In this document: piece after piece, positions 1 to 8,458 of the stretch
Position numbering within the stretch: position 1 is the first letter of the stretch
Layout of the letters: every line of letters starts with the position of its first letter
NCBI GenBank assembly: GCA_965249005.1
Contig: CBDFLD010000020.1
Span: 1 to 64,000, forward strand
Direction: 5' to 3'
Length of the DNA: 64,000 nt
Source: CBDFLD01 sp965249005
GTDB lineage: Bacteria > Acidobacteriota > UBA6911
Notes under the pieces: generated by a model
What the model was told of the DNA's origin: nothing
Seen by the model: the letters and a program-made list of their open reading frames with translations, nothing else
Databases searched by the model: none
Made by a program: the position numbers and the translations under genes

Positions 1-1868
1 ACGGCGTGCTGTACACCGCGACGCCCACCCGGAAAATTACCGCCCTGAATGCGGCTACGGGCGAGCATCGCTGGACGTTTGATCCCGATGCCGTGCACGA
101 AGAAGAAGGCCGCGCGGGCCAGCAGCGCGGCCTCATGTACTGGGAGGCGGGGGACGATCGCCGCATCCTCACGGCCAAAGGACCGTGGTTCTACGCCCTC
201 GATGCCGAGACGGGGCAGCCTGTGTCGTCCTTCGGCGAGGGCGGGTGGATACACATGGGCGACGGGATGGACGTGGAGGGCCGGCCCATCATAAACATGA
301 ATACGCCCGGCTATGTCTATAACGATCTCATCATCGTCGGCGCGCAAGTGGGCGAGGATGTGCCGGGCGCCGTGCGGGCCTTCGACGTGCGGACCGGCGA
401 GCGAAAGTGGATCTTTCATACCCTGCCGCGTCCGGGCGAGTTCGGTTCGGAGACCTGGCCGGAGGGCTACCTGGAAAACACGGGCGGGGCATCGGACTGG
501 TCCGGGATCGCTATCGATGCCGAACGGGGGATCGTGTATTCCTCAACCGAGACGGCCGGCCCCGACTTCTGGGGGGGCGACCGGTACGGCGAGAACCTGT
601 TCGCCAACTCGCTGATCGCGCTGGATGCGAATACGGGCGAGCGCCTGTGGCACTACCAACTCGTACACCACGACCTGTGGGACCTCGATAATCCGACGCC
701 GCCGACGCTGCTTACGGTCGAGCACGACGGTGAAATAGTCGATGTCGTGGCGCAGGGCACCAAGATGGGGGTGCTTTTTGTGTTCGACCGGGTCACCGGC
801 GAGCCGCTTTGGCCTATCGAAGAGCGCCCGGTGCCCCCGACGGAGATTCCCGAGATGCAGACCTGGCCGACCCAGCCGTTTCCCACGAAGCCTCCGCCGC
901 TGACGCGCCAGCGCTATACTGAAGACGACGTCTCGACCATTTCGCCCAAAGCCCGCCAGATGACGATGGACATGCTCAAGCTGTCCGGGTCGTATGGATC
1001 CTATCCGCCGCCCAGCCTCGATCAGAAGATCATCTTCCCAGGATACGATGGCGGCATGGAGTGGGGCGGGTCGGCGGCCGATCCGGACGGCGTGCTCTAC
1101 GTCAATGTGAGCGAGATTCCCTGGTTTTATCAGATGGTCCCCACCACCGGCGAAAACGGCGATCCTCTTCCGCCGGGCGAACGGCACTACAGAATCCGGT
1201 GCGCAGCCTGCCATGGGCTCGACCGCGCGGGCGATCCCGGCGGTGGTTTTCCATCGCTCGTCAATCTCCCCAACCGATCCACGAAGGAAGCCGTCATGCA
1301 GATCGTGACGCAGGGAGGCGGACGCATGCCCGCCTTCGATCAACTTGAGGAAGAGCAGCGGCAGGCCATCGTCGATTTTCTCTTTGGCGAGGCTGAACCG
1401 AGGGAACCCGAAGCCGATGAAAGCAACGACGGCAAGGTGCCGCCGTATGCCTTCCGGGGTTTCCACCGATGGTTCGACGACGAGGGATACCCGGCCATCA
1501 AACCGCCCTGGGGTACGCTCAACGCGGTCGATCTCAATACCGGCGAGATTACCTGGACGGTACCCCTGGGCGAATACCCCGAGCTGACGGCGCGCGGCAT
1601 CCCACCGACCGGCACGGAAAACTATGGCGGACCGGTGGTCACCGCCGGCGGTCTCCTTTTTATCGGAGCGACAGCCGACGGGAAAATTCGGGCCTTCGAC
1701 AAAGAAACCGGCGCGGAGCTCTGGCAACACGATCTGCCGCGCGATGGCAATGCCACGCCGAGCACGTACATGGTCGACGGCAAGCAGTACGTGGTCATCT
1801 CGGCAGGCGGCGCTAAGACGAATCGGCCCAAAGGAGGCTCCCTCGTCGCTTTTGCGTTGCCGGACTAA
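1..1868 (+). CDS. PQQ-dependent dehydrogenase with internal cytochrome c domain (5' partial)
   Basis: This is a periplasmic quinoprotein alcohol/sugar dehydrogenase. The reading frame is open to the left edge, so the signal peptide and the start of the propeller lie outside the window. The visible part has repeated propeller blades of the type ALDAETGQ, AFDVRTGERKW and AFDKETGAELW. A haem c motif, CAACH, lies at about residues 399-403, followed by a GGRMPAF segment near residue 441 that can give the methionine ligand. The cytochrome module sits between blades rather than at the C terminus, as in membrane-type glucose/quinate dehydrogenase relatives that pass electrons straight to the respiratory chain. 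The substrate cannot be read from the sequence. The next gene starts 17 bases downstream on the same strand, which suggests co-transcription. Confidence 0.88.
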   Translation, partial: GVLYTATPTRKITALNAATGEHRWTFDPDAVHEEEGRAGQQRGLMYWEAGDDRRILTAKGPWFYALDAETGQPVSSFGEGGWIHMGDGMDVEGRPIINMNTPGYVYNDLIIVGAQVGEDVPGAVRAFDVRTGERKWIFHTLPRPGEFGSETWPEGYLENTGGASDWSGIAIDAERGIVYSSTETAGPDFWGGDRYGENLFANSLIALDANTGERLWHYQLVHHDLWDLDNPTPPTLLTVEHDGEIVDVVAQGTKMGVLFVFDRVTGEPLWPIEERPVPPTEIPEMQTWPTQPFPTKPPPLTRQRYTEDDVSTISPKARQMTMDMLKLSGSYGSYPPPSLDQKIIFPGYDGGMEWGGSAADPDGVLYVNVSEIPWFYQMVPTTGENGDPLPPGERHYRIRCAACHGLDRAGDPGGGFPSLVNLPNRSTKEAVMQIVTQGGGRMPAFDQLEEEQRQAIVDFLFGEAEPREPEADESNDGKVPPYAFRGFHRWFDDEGYPAIKPPWGTLNAVDLNTGEITWTVPLGEYPELTARGIPPTGTENYGGPVVTAGGLLFIGATADGKIRAFDKETGAELWQHDLPRDGNATPSTYMVDGKQYVVISAGGAKTNRPKGGSLVAFALPD

Positions 1869-1885
1869 TTGAACAGCCAACGCCA

Positions 1886-4312
1886 ATGAAGAGAATCAAG
1901 CGCTTTATCCTGTTTGGCTTTCTTGGTCTCCTATCAATTTTTATGCTCGGCGGGATTGGTTTTGCAGCGAGCGCCCAGGTCCCTCGATACGGGCTCTCGA
2001 CCCGCGTAGAACTCCACATGCTTCCGGCTGTCACCAGCACGCCGCTCGATCCGAGCTGGCATCCCGACGGCTCGGCCCTGGCCTACTCCATGCGCGGCGA
2101 CATCTGGGTTCAGACCCTCGGGACGGATCACGCCCGCGCCGTCACCCAGGGCCCCGGCTATCACTTCGAGCCGGCGTGGAGCCCGGACGGCCAATGGATC
2201 GCCCTCGCGGTGGACACCGACGGCCAACTCGACATCGCCGTGGTGCGGGCCGACGGCACGGCGTTCCGACGCCTGACCGCCGACGATGCGGTGGACATTC
2301 AACCGGCCTGGACACCCGATGGACGCTTCATCGTGTTCGCCTCCGCCCAGGGATGGGATTTTGACATCATGCAGGTCGACGTGGCGACCGGCGCTGTCGA
2401 GACCCTGGTCGGGGGGAGCGGGAATCAATTCCAGCCCGCCCCCTCTCCCGACGGGTCACAACTCGCGTTCATCGCACGGGTCCAGGGCCGTCTGGGAAGC
2501 GGAGGGATCTGGACCGTCCCCATGACCGGCGGCGAGCACCAACTCGTTCACTATGAAGAAACCAGCTACCGGCCCGCCCCGGTGTGGACGCCGGATGGCT
2601 CGGCCCTGGTGTTCGCCTCCGACGCCGCCGGGTCCTATGACCTGGCAACGGTCCCTTCGGCAGGAGGCAACCGGGTTCGTCTGACCGCGCAACCGCTCGA
2701 CGAGTTTGCCCCGGCGGTGAGCCCCGACGGCAAGCTCGTGGCGTTCATCGGCAATCAGGGCGGTCCAACGGCGCTCTACGTGACGTCCCGCTTTGGCGGC
2801 GGAAACCAGGACTGGCAACGGATTACGCCGTCCCGCCTGTCGCCGCAATACGACACCGCCACGCTGCGGGGCCAGGTGACCGGACCGGACGGCGCGCTCG
2901 TACCGGCTCGGATCCAACTGCTGGCCTCGGACGGACGGGGATATGTCCCGACGGGCGCGTTTCACCGGGTGAGTCCCGCCAACGAGATCCACTACTTCCA
3001 CACGACGGGTGAATTTGAAGTGTCAGTGCCGGCGGGGGAGGTGCGCGTCGAGGCGGTGCGGGGGTTTGAGTGGGTTCCGGCTGAAGTAACCGTCCGTGTA
3101 GAAGCGGGCCAAACCGCGACGGTCGAGCTTCGAATGGAACGACTCTCCGATCCGCGTGGGGCCAACTGGGTGTCGGGCGACACGCACGTTCACGACCTGC
3201 ACGAGGGGCGATACGGCCTGACCCAGCAGGAATTTTTTGATCAACTGCGGGCGGACGATCTTCACGTAGCCAATGATCTGATCCACATGGATGGAACCAA
3301 GATCATGGGCCGATGGGGCGACTTGACGGGCGAGGATTACGCCGGATCTACCAACGACTACATCTTGCGGTACGCCCAGGAATTTCGCGGATCGTTCGGC
3401 CACGTGGCGTTGCTCGGGGTGAGTGATTTCATCATGCCCCTCATCGGCGGCACCCGTGGATCGCCGTACCCCGCCGACGGGCTGAAGCTCGCGTACCTCG
3501 ACAGCATCAACGTCCTCGGCGGTATTGGCGGTTTTTTACACCCCTACACCCGGAATAGCGGGGATATCAACACCCCCGAGGGCGCGGCACAATCCGACAT
3601 CCCCATCCACGCCATCCTGGGGCGGGGCGATTTCTACGATGTGGTCTCCGTGGCGTCGGACGAGATGGCGAGCGCCGCGATCTATTACCACATGCTCAAC
3701 GTAGGCGCTCGGCTGCCGGCCACCGGAGGGACCGACAACTTTTCCAACGTCTGGCGGGATCCCTCCGGCGGAACGGCGCGCACCTATGCACGACTCGACG
3801 GTCCGCTCACCTGGCAAAATTGGATCGAGGCCGTCCGAGCCGGTCGCACGATGGCCACCAACGGACCCCTGCTGTTTGCCGACGTGGACGGCCGCGAACC
3901 CGGTTCGGCCATCAGCCGACGAGACCGCGTGACGGTGTCCGTGGACCTCGCAACCATTGCCCCGGTAGAGGTGATCGAAATCATCGTCGATGGAAGCGTC
4001 GCGCTCGCGATACCGGTGGCGGAAGGACAGAACCGGCTGGCCGCGCGCGAATCCATCTCGGTGAGCGGCGCCCGCTGGATCGCGGTGCGGGCTCGGGGCG
4101 GCAAGGCCCGGTACTCCGGCGACAACTACACCTTTGCCCACACCACCCCGGTGTATTTCACCGACGCCCCGCCCAACGAGGCGTCACGGGCCTCCGCTGA
4201 ATTTTTGACCTCGGTGATTCAAGAAATTTGGCGTCGCGTGGATCAGCGAGACGCGTGGTTGAAGCCCGAGGATCGTGAGGCCTATCGTCGTCATCTCGAC
4301 GATGCCCTCTAA
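1886..4312 (+). CDS. TolB-propeller/CehA-McbA-type metallohydrolase
   Basis: The 808-residue protein starts with a signal peptide (KRFILFGFLGLLSIFMLGG). A TolB/DPP6-like propeller follows at about residues 45-330, with repeats such as WSPDGQWIALAVD, WTPDGRFIVFAS and VSPDGKLVAFIG. A carboxypeptidase-regulatory-like Ig fold covers about 335-420, and a PHP-type metallohydrolase domain begins near residue 430 with GDTHVHDLHEG. CehA/McbA relatives hydrolyse esters or carbamates, but in many environmental bacteria this architecture has no known substrate. It is exported and lies 17 bases behind the PQQ dehydrogenase. The last codons and the TAA stop fall at a junction with a truncated FG-GAP gene on the other strand, so the native C terminus may have been altered. 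Confidence 0.8.
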   Translation: MKRIKRFILFGFLGLLSIFMLGGIGFAASAQVPRYGLSTRVELHMLPAVTSTPLDPSWHPDGSALAYSMRGDIWVQTLGTDHARAVTQGPGYHFEPAWSPDGQWIALAVDTDGQLDIAVVRADGTAFRRLTADDAVDIQPAWTPDGRFIVFASAQGWDFDIMQVDVATGAVETLVGGSGNQFQPAPSPDGSQLAFIARVQGRLGSGGIWTVPMTGGEHQLVHYEETSYRPAPVWTPDGSALVFASDAAGSYDLATVPSAGGNRVRLTAQPLDEFAPAVSPDGKLVAFIGNQGGPTALYVTSRFGGGNQDWQRITPSRLSPQYDTATLRGQVTGPDGALVPARIQLLASDGRGYVPTGAFHRVSPANEIHYFHTTGEFEVSVPAGEVRVEAVRGFEWVPAEVTVRVEAGQTATVELRMERLSDPRGANWVSGDTHVHDLHEGRYGLTQQEFFDQLRADDLHVANDLIHMDGTKIMGRWGDLTGEDYAGSTNDYILRYAQEFRGSFGHVALLGVSDFIMPLIGGTRGSPYPADGLKLAYLDSINVLGGIGGFLHPYTRNSGDINTPEGAAQSDIPIHAILGRGDFYDVVSVASDEMASAAIYYHMLNVGARLPATGGTDNFSNVWRDPSGGTARTYARLDGPLTWQNWIEAVRAGRTMATNGPLLFADVDGREPGSAISRRDRVTVSVDLATIAPVEVIEIIVDGSVALAIPVAEGQNRLAARESISVSGARWIAVRARGGKARYSGDNYTFAHTTPVYFTDAPPNEASRASAEFLTSVIQEIWRRVDQRDAWLKPEDREAYRRHLDDAL

Positions 4313-4702
4313 AAGGATGGACATGTTGTCTGTCCCAAAAAAATTATTGTCTACCCTAAAATTAGCCACCGCCAAATCCTCGATCGTATCGCCATTGAAG
4401 TCGCCCACAGTCGATGAAACAGGACCGATCTGGCCGCCGGGGAGGCTGATACTACCAGCAACGATTTGAGCTGAGAGAAAGGTACCATCTCCCTGTCCGA
4501 TAAGGATGGACACGTTGTCTGAATCAACATTAGCCGTCGCCAAATCCTCGATCGTATCACCATTGAAGTCGCCCACTGTGATTGATTGAGGAGAAGCTCC
4601 AACCCCAAACATTTGAGCCGAGAGAAAGGTGCCATCTCCCTGTCCTAAAAGGATGGACACATTGTCTGCCCCAAAAGGGGAAAATGCGTGCCTATAACTA
4701 GC
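4313..4702 (-). pseudogene. FG-GAP/VCBS repeat protein, 3' part (downstream of the IS insertion)
   Basis: This is the distal piece of the gene that begins at 7484. It encodes two more FG-GAP repeats with the calcium-binding-type core DFNGDTIEDLA. Joining it to the upstream piece across the five-base target duplication restores one frame reading DLAVASYRHAFSP and then DNVSILLGQGDGTF, so the gene was intact before the IS inserted. The repeats stop abruptly at about 4313, where the sequence becomes the antisense of the CehA-type gene. The 3' end is therefore also lost. Such repeats form extracellular beta-propellers; no catalytic domain is visible. Confidence 0.8.
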
Positions 4703-6555
4703 CCCAAAATAAGCGAGGTATGAGCTCGCTCGGAAAATCGTTTGCCTTTTCCGAATATCTCGTGGATTTCAGCTCCTTGTGCGTAACAGGGAAAGCAAAG
4801 AGAAACACAAGAGACAAACCTTCCATTGGTTGTCTGGATCACTTGATCTTGTTTGTCTCTGTTATGCCCTTCCTTTCGCCCGCCACTCTTGCTCCGCCGG
4901 GGGTACGGGCTCACCCGCCGGCGAGGCGCCTTCAAGTAAACCTGAGTTGCCTGATATAGTCGAACGTCGCCAAAAAGGTTTCGAGATGCTTGCTATAGGC
5001 CAATATCCTGTAAACGAGGCGACGACCGGTTCTTACAATCTGACAGGGTATTTGCACAAAGTTCACCAGGAAGCGTTTGAACTCCATCCTCAAGATATCA
5101 CGACGTACTGTCGGCGCCTGCGTCACCAGGCCATACCAGGCCTTCAGATTCCACGCCAGCGATGCGATGACCATGTAGGCCCAGTTCGATACCAGACTGT
5201 CCGAAGGCATCCTCAAGGCGTTCACTCCACTCTTGAGCTGACCGATGACGTTTTCCTGGTTGCAGCGATCGTTGGCAAAAAGGACCACTTCTCCCATCGT
5301 CATCTCCCGATCGTTGGTGATGTAGAAGAAGTACCGGACCTCATCAAACAGCCGGTGCTCCCCCTTTTCGATCGTGAGGTTCTTCCGAACCACAACCATG
5401 CGATAGGTTTTCTTACAGTGTCCGGGACGATAGTCAAACTCGGCGACCTGCTCGCTCTGCAGGCGGATGTTCTTGAATTCTCTCTCCTTGATTACTTGTT
5501 CTTTGACGTTTTCCGGACGGCGCCGTTCTTCGCTCTTGACCTCATAACGAGGAGGCCGCTCGAGCGGTTTCCATTGTCTCTCCGGCAGGGCATCGGCCAT
5601 CCCGACCAGGTTCGGCTTGGCGTCATAACCAAAGACAAAACCAACCCGCTCGTCCCAGCGATCGAAGTTTCTCGTCAGCGAGAAATCCGTGTCGCCCCGA
5701 AGCCAGACCTTCGTAAACACCGACGACACCAGATCGATTGCCCGGTCCATCCACTCGGCCGCTCCGTCGGAAGAGGGACGGTTGCCCGGCCGATTCATCA
5801 GATAGAGGACCTCATTCGTATTGGCCAAGGTCACGATCAACGGTGCGTAACCCCAGATCCCGTTGTAGGCAATGTCCATTCCTTCCTTGCATTCCCCCAA
5901 GGTTCCGGCGACGGTCCCGTCCACGTCGATGATGGCCTCCTTCCGGAAGGAAGCATCCTGCAACTTCCACACCTTGGTTCGGGTTTCATTGATGGTTTCC
6001 TGAAGTCCGAAGATCCAATCCTCATCGAAACGACGGAGGAAATCTCCAGCCGTCGTGGGATCCGGAATCCTCTCGGCTCCCAGTCCGTTCATGTAGGTCT
6101 CATCCTGGCGCAACCGCTCGATATCTTCGAGACAGGTTCCACCCGACAAGACGTTGTATGCGATGTTCAGTACATGATCGGATTCCCAGTAAGGAAAGTG
6201 GTACTTGAGCAAAACGATGTTTCTGTTGATATCTTTGTCCAATCCAAGCTTACACACGAGCTTGTGAATGGCTCCGATACCACCAGATCCGATGGCGCGC
6301 GTTCTCTCGGCGATCTCGTAGTAGGTGTTGGAGTCCTTGAACATAGGATCGGACCGGTCCTCAAACTGATTTCTTTCCAACCGGCGTGTAAGATTTTGCT
6401 TGTCTCGGAGGAGGATTCTGTGGTTTCTTTTATTCACCTGGAATGTGCTCCTTTCGGGATGTCTTGTAAATATATCAAACGCATTTTATCCCGTAACGGC
6501 GCACGTTCCAGGGCTTTTCTTCCTCCTCATGCAAAAAATCACGCTGGACTAAGGC
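4703..6555 (-). mobile_element. IS1380-type insertion sequence, copy A
   Basis: The element is 1853 bp. Its limits come from comparing it with the second copy, 3756 bp downstream. It is flanked by a five-base duplication, CTAGC, at 4698-4702 and 6556-6560. Removing the element and one duplicate restores the FG-GAP reading frame exactly, which confirms a simple insertion. The terminal inverted repeats are weak (left CCCAAAATAAGCG, right complement GCCTTAGTCCAGCG). It holds one transposase gene on the minus strand and about 230 bp of non-coding sequence after its stop codon. Confidence 0.9.
4932..6437 (-). CDS. IS1380-family transposase, copy A
   Basis: This 501-residue DDE transposase moves the surrounding element. 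Candidate catalytic acids are the Asp in IIDVDGTVAGT, the Asp in WLRGDTDFSLT and the Glu in NQENVIGQLKSG, which matches the spacing of the DDE_Tnp_1/IS1380 group. Length is normal for the family and the frame is unbroken, so it should be active. The protein is identical to the one at 8688-10193. Confidence 0.93.
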   Translation of the reverse strand: MNKRNHRILLRDKQNLTRRLERNQFEDRSDPMFKDSNTYYEIAERTRAIGSGGIGAIHKLVCKLGLDKDINRNIVLLKYHFPYWESDHVLNIAYNVLSGGTCLEDIERLRQDETYMNGLGAERIPDPTTAGDFLRRFDEDWIFGLQETINETRTKVWKLQDASFRKEAIIDVDGTVAGTLGECKEGMDIAYNGIWGYAPLIVTLANTNEVLYLMNRPGNRPSSDGAAEWMDRAIDLVSSVFTKVWLRGDTDFSLTRNFDRWDERVGFVFGYDAKPNLVGMADALPERQWKPLERPPRYEVKSEERRRPENVKEQVIKEREFKNIRLQSEQVAEFDYRPGHCKKTYRMVVVRKNLTIEKGEHRLFDEVRYFFYITNDREMTMGEVVLFANDRCNQENVIGQLKSGVNALRMPSDSLVSNWAYMVIASLAWNLKAWYGLVTQAPTVRRDILRMEFKRFLVNFVQIPCQIVRTGRRLVYRILAYSKHLETFLATFDYIRQLRFT

Positions 6556-7484
6556 CTAGCCACCGCCAAATCTTCGATCGTATCGCCATCGAAGTCGCCC
6601 ACGGTGACTGAATAAGGACCGTTCCCAACCCCGAAGTGTTGAGCCGAGAGAAAGGTGCCATCTCCCTGTCCTAAATGGATGGACACGTTGTTTGAAAAAC
6701 GATTAGGCACCGCCAAATCCTCGATCGTATCGCCGTTGAATTCGCCCACGGTAACTGAAAAAGGACCATCTCCAGCCCCGAAGTTTTGAGCCGAGAGAAA
6801 GGTGCCATCTCCCTCTCCTAAAAGGATGGACACGTTGTCTGAATTAAGATTAGCCACCGCCAAATCCTCGATCGCATCGCCATTGAAGTCGCCCACGGTC
6901 ACTGATTGAGGAGAAACTCCAGCCCCAAAGTGTTGAGCCGACAGAAAGGTGCCATCTCCCTGTCCTAAAAGGATGGACACATTGTGTGAAAGAGAATTAG
7001 CCGTCACCAAATCCTCGATCGTATCGCCATTGAAGTCGCCCGCGGTCACTGCTTGAGGACCATCTCCAGCCGCGAAGTGTTGAGCCGAGAGAAAGGTACC
7101 ATCTCCCTCTCCTAAAAGGATGGACACGTTATCTGACAAAGCATTAGCCACCGCCAAATCTTCGATCGTATCGCCATTGAAGTCGCCCACCGTGACTGAA
7201 ACAGGACCATCTGCAACCTCGAAGTCTTGAGCCGAGAGAAAGGTGCCATCTCCCTGTCCTAAAAGGATGGACACGTTGTCTGAACGAGCATTAGCCACCG
7301 CCAAATCCTCGATCGTATCGCCATTGAAGTCGCCTACGGTAACTGATCGAGGGTCACTTCCAACCCCAAAGTCTCTTCTGGCTACAAAAGAAACATCTCC
7401 CTGAGCGAAAAGTTTGTGCGCCCCGGTCGGACCGCAAAGTAGCGTCAACAAAAAGATAACGTCACAAATCGCCGTTCGCTTCAA
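6556..7484 (-). pseudogene. FG-GAP/VCBS repeat protein, 5' part (split by IS1380 copy A)
   Basis: The gene starts at 7484 with a signal peptide (KRTAICDVIFLLTLLCGP) and continues with six FG-GAP repeats of about 43-44 residues. Each carries VTVGDFNGDTIEDLAVAN and DNVSILLGQGDGTFLSAQ. The DNA of the repeats is also nearly identical, a sign of recent internal duplication. The frame is cut by the IS at 6555 just after DLAVA. It lies 22 bases downstream of the carboxypeptidase-regulatory-like gene on the same strand, so the two probably formed an operon for exported proteins before both were disrupted. Confidence 0.85.
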
Positions 7485-7506
7485 CGTGTCCTCCGCTCAG
7501 TGCATC

Positions 7507-8458
7507 TCATTCAACAAACCGACTCCGCAAACCAAGCTCGAGTCCCGCTAGATGTTCCCCTGAAGCGACGGGGACCAAGTGCAACGCCAGGCTCCCGAAT
7601 TCGGGATGGCGTACGTAGATTTCTAGAGCTTTTCTTGGGTAGACGTTGGTGAGCTGGAAATGGCCAATAGCATCAGATCTCGCTGTTGCGTTTAGCGCTT
7701 GCCGCCGCCGTTGGTGCTCCCACGTGTCCTCATCCTGGTCACTGTCAATATGGCCTTGCTGATCCATGTAAGAAGGGTAAGAGGGCTGAACCCTAACCCA
7801 GGCTCTCGCTACCGGAGCGCCTCTCTCATCCACAATCATGCCGCTAATCTGAGCAGCGGGTTCCAGCTCAATATTGAGGAATTGTGTCGAAGATGAGAGA
7901 TAGCGATCGTCGATGATCTTTGGAACGTAACCCTTGGCTTCTGCCGTGAGCTCGCCCAACTCTCCAGGTAGGAGACCCCCGAATGCGAAGCGACCGTCTA
8001 AGCTCGTAGCGATGTTGTGGCGGCGGTAGCCCCGATCCAGGGTCAACGACGCATTGGGGATTTCTTGACCACTCTGCGATGAAACAACGCGGCCCTCGAG
8101 CCGTATTCCGGACTCGAGCGCGACGTCGATGTGTACTGGACCGCTCTTTAGGTCTACCTGATCGATGTACGAAGGAAGCGCTTGTTCAGTGACGACACTG
8201 AGAGCATGGACCTTCTCATCGAGACTGTCGAAACGGAAATGCCCCTGCCCGTTTGTTTCGGCGGCCGCCGCTGCGTGGTAGTAAGGCATCACCTGATGCC
8301 GTTTCTCAGCTCGCCAGACTGCTCTACTCCTCTCCTTAGCGGGAGCCACGAGAACGAGTGCCTCGGCAACAGGCTGGTGACTATCATCCAGAACTCGGCC
8401 TGAGAGAACACCGCCAGGAGAGAGCTTTACTTCGACAAAGCTTTCGATGTCGCCTAGT
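7507..8458 (-). pseudogene. Carboxypeptidase-regulatory-like repeat protein, 5' truncated
   Basis: About 316 residues remain, starting at the IS1380 copy B edge with GDIESFVEVKLSPGGVLSGRV and ending at a stop at 7507. Several Ig-like carboxypeptidase-regulatory modules are visible, for example GGVLSGRVLDDSHQPVAEA, IRLEGRVVSSQSGQEIPNA and AQISGMIVDERGAPVARAW. Such modules occur in exported proteins, often receptors or large surface proteins. The N-terminal part and signal peptide are missing and are not found on the other side of the IS. The open frame runs on into the IS, which makes a meaningless fusion. Confidence 0.75.

Noticed and set aside
543..1886. A 447-residue minus-strand frame opposite the PQQ dehydrogenase
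   Set aside because: High GC content opens antisense frames; composition is Arg/His-rich and no domain is seen.
4779..6611. A 610-residue open frame on the plus strand opposite the IS1380 transposase (and its twin at 8535-10319)
   Set aside because: It is the antisense of a clear transposase gene, has no recognisable domain and repeats only because the IS repeats.
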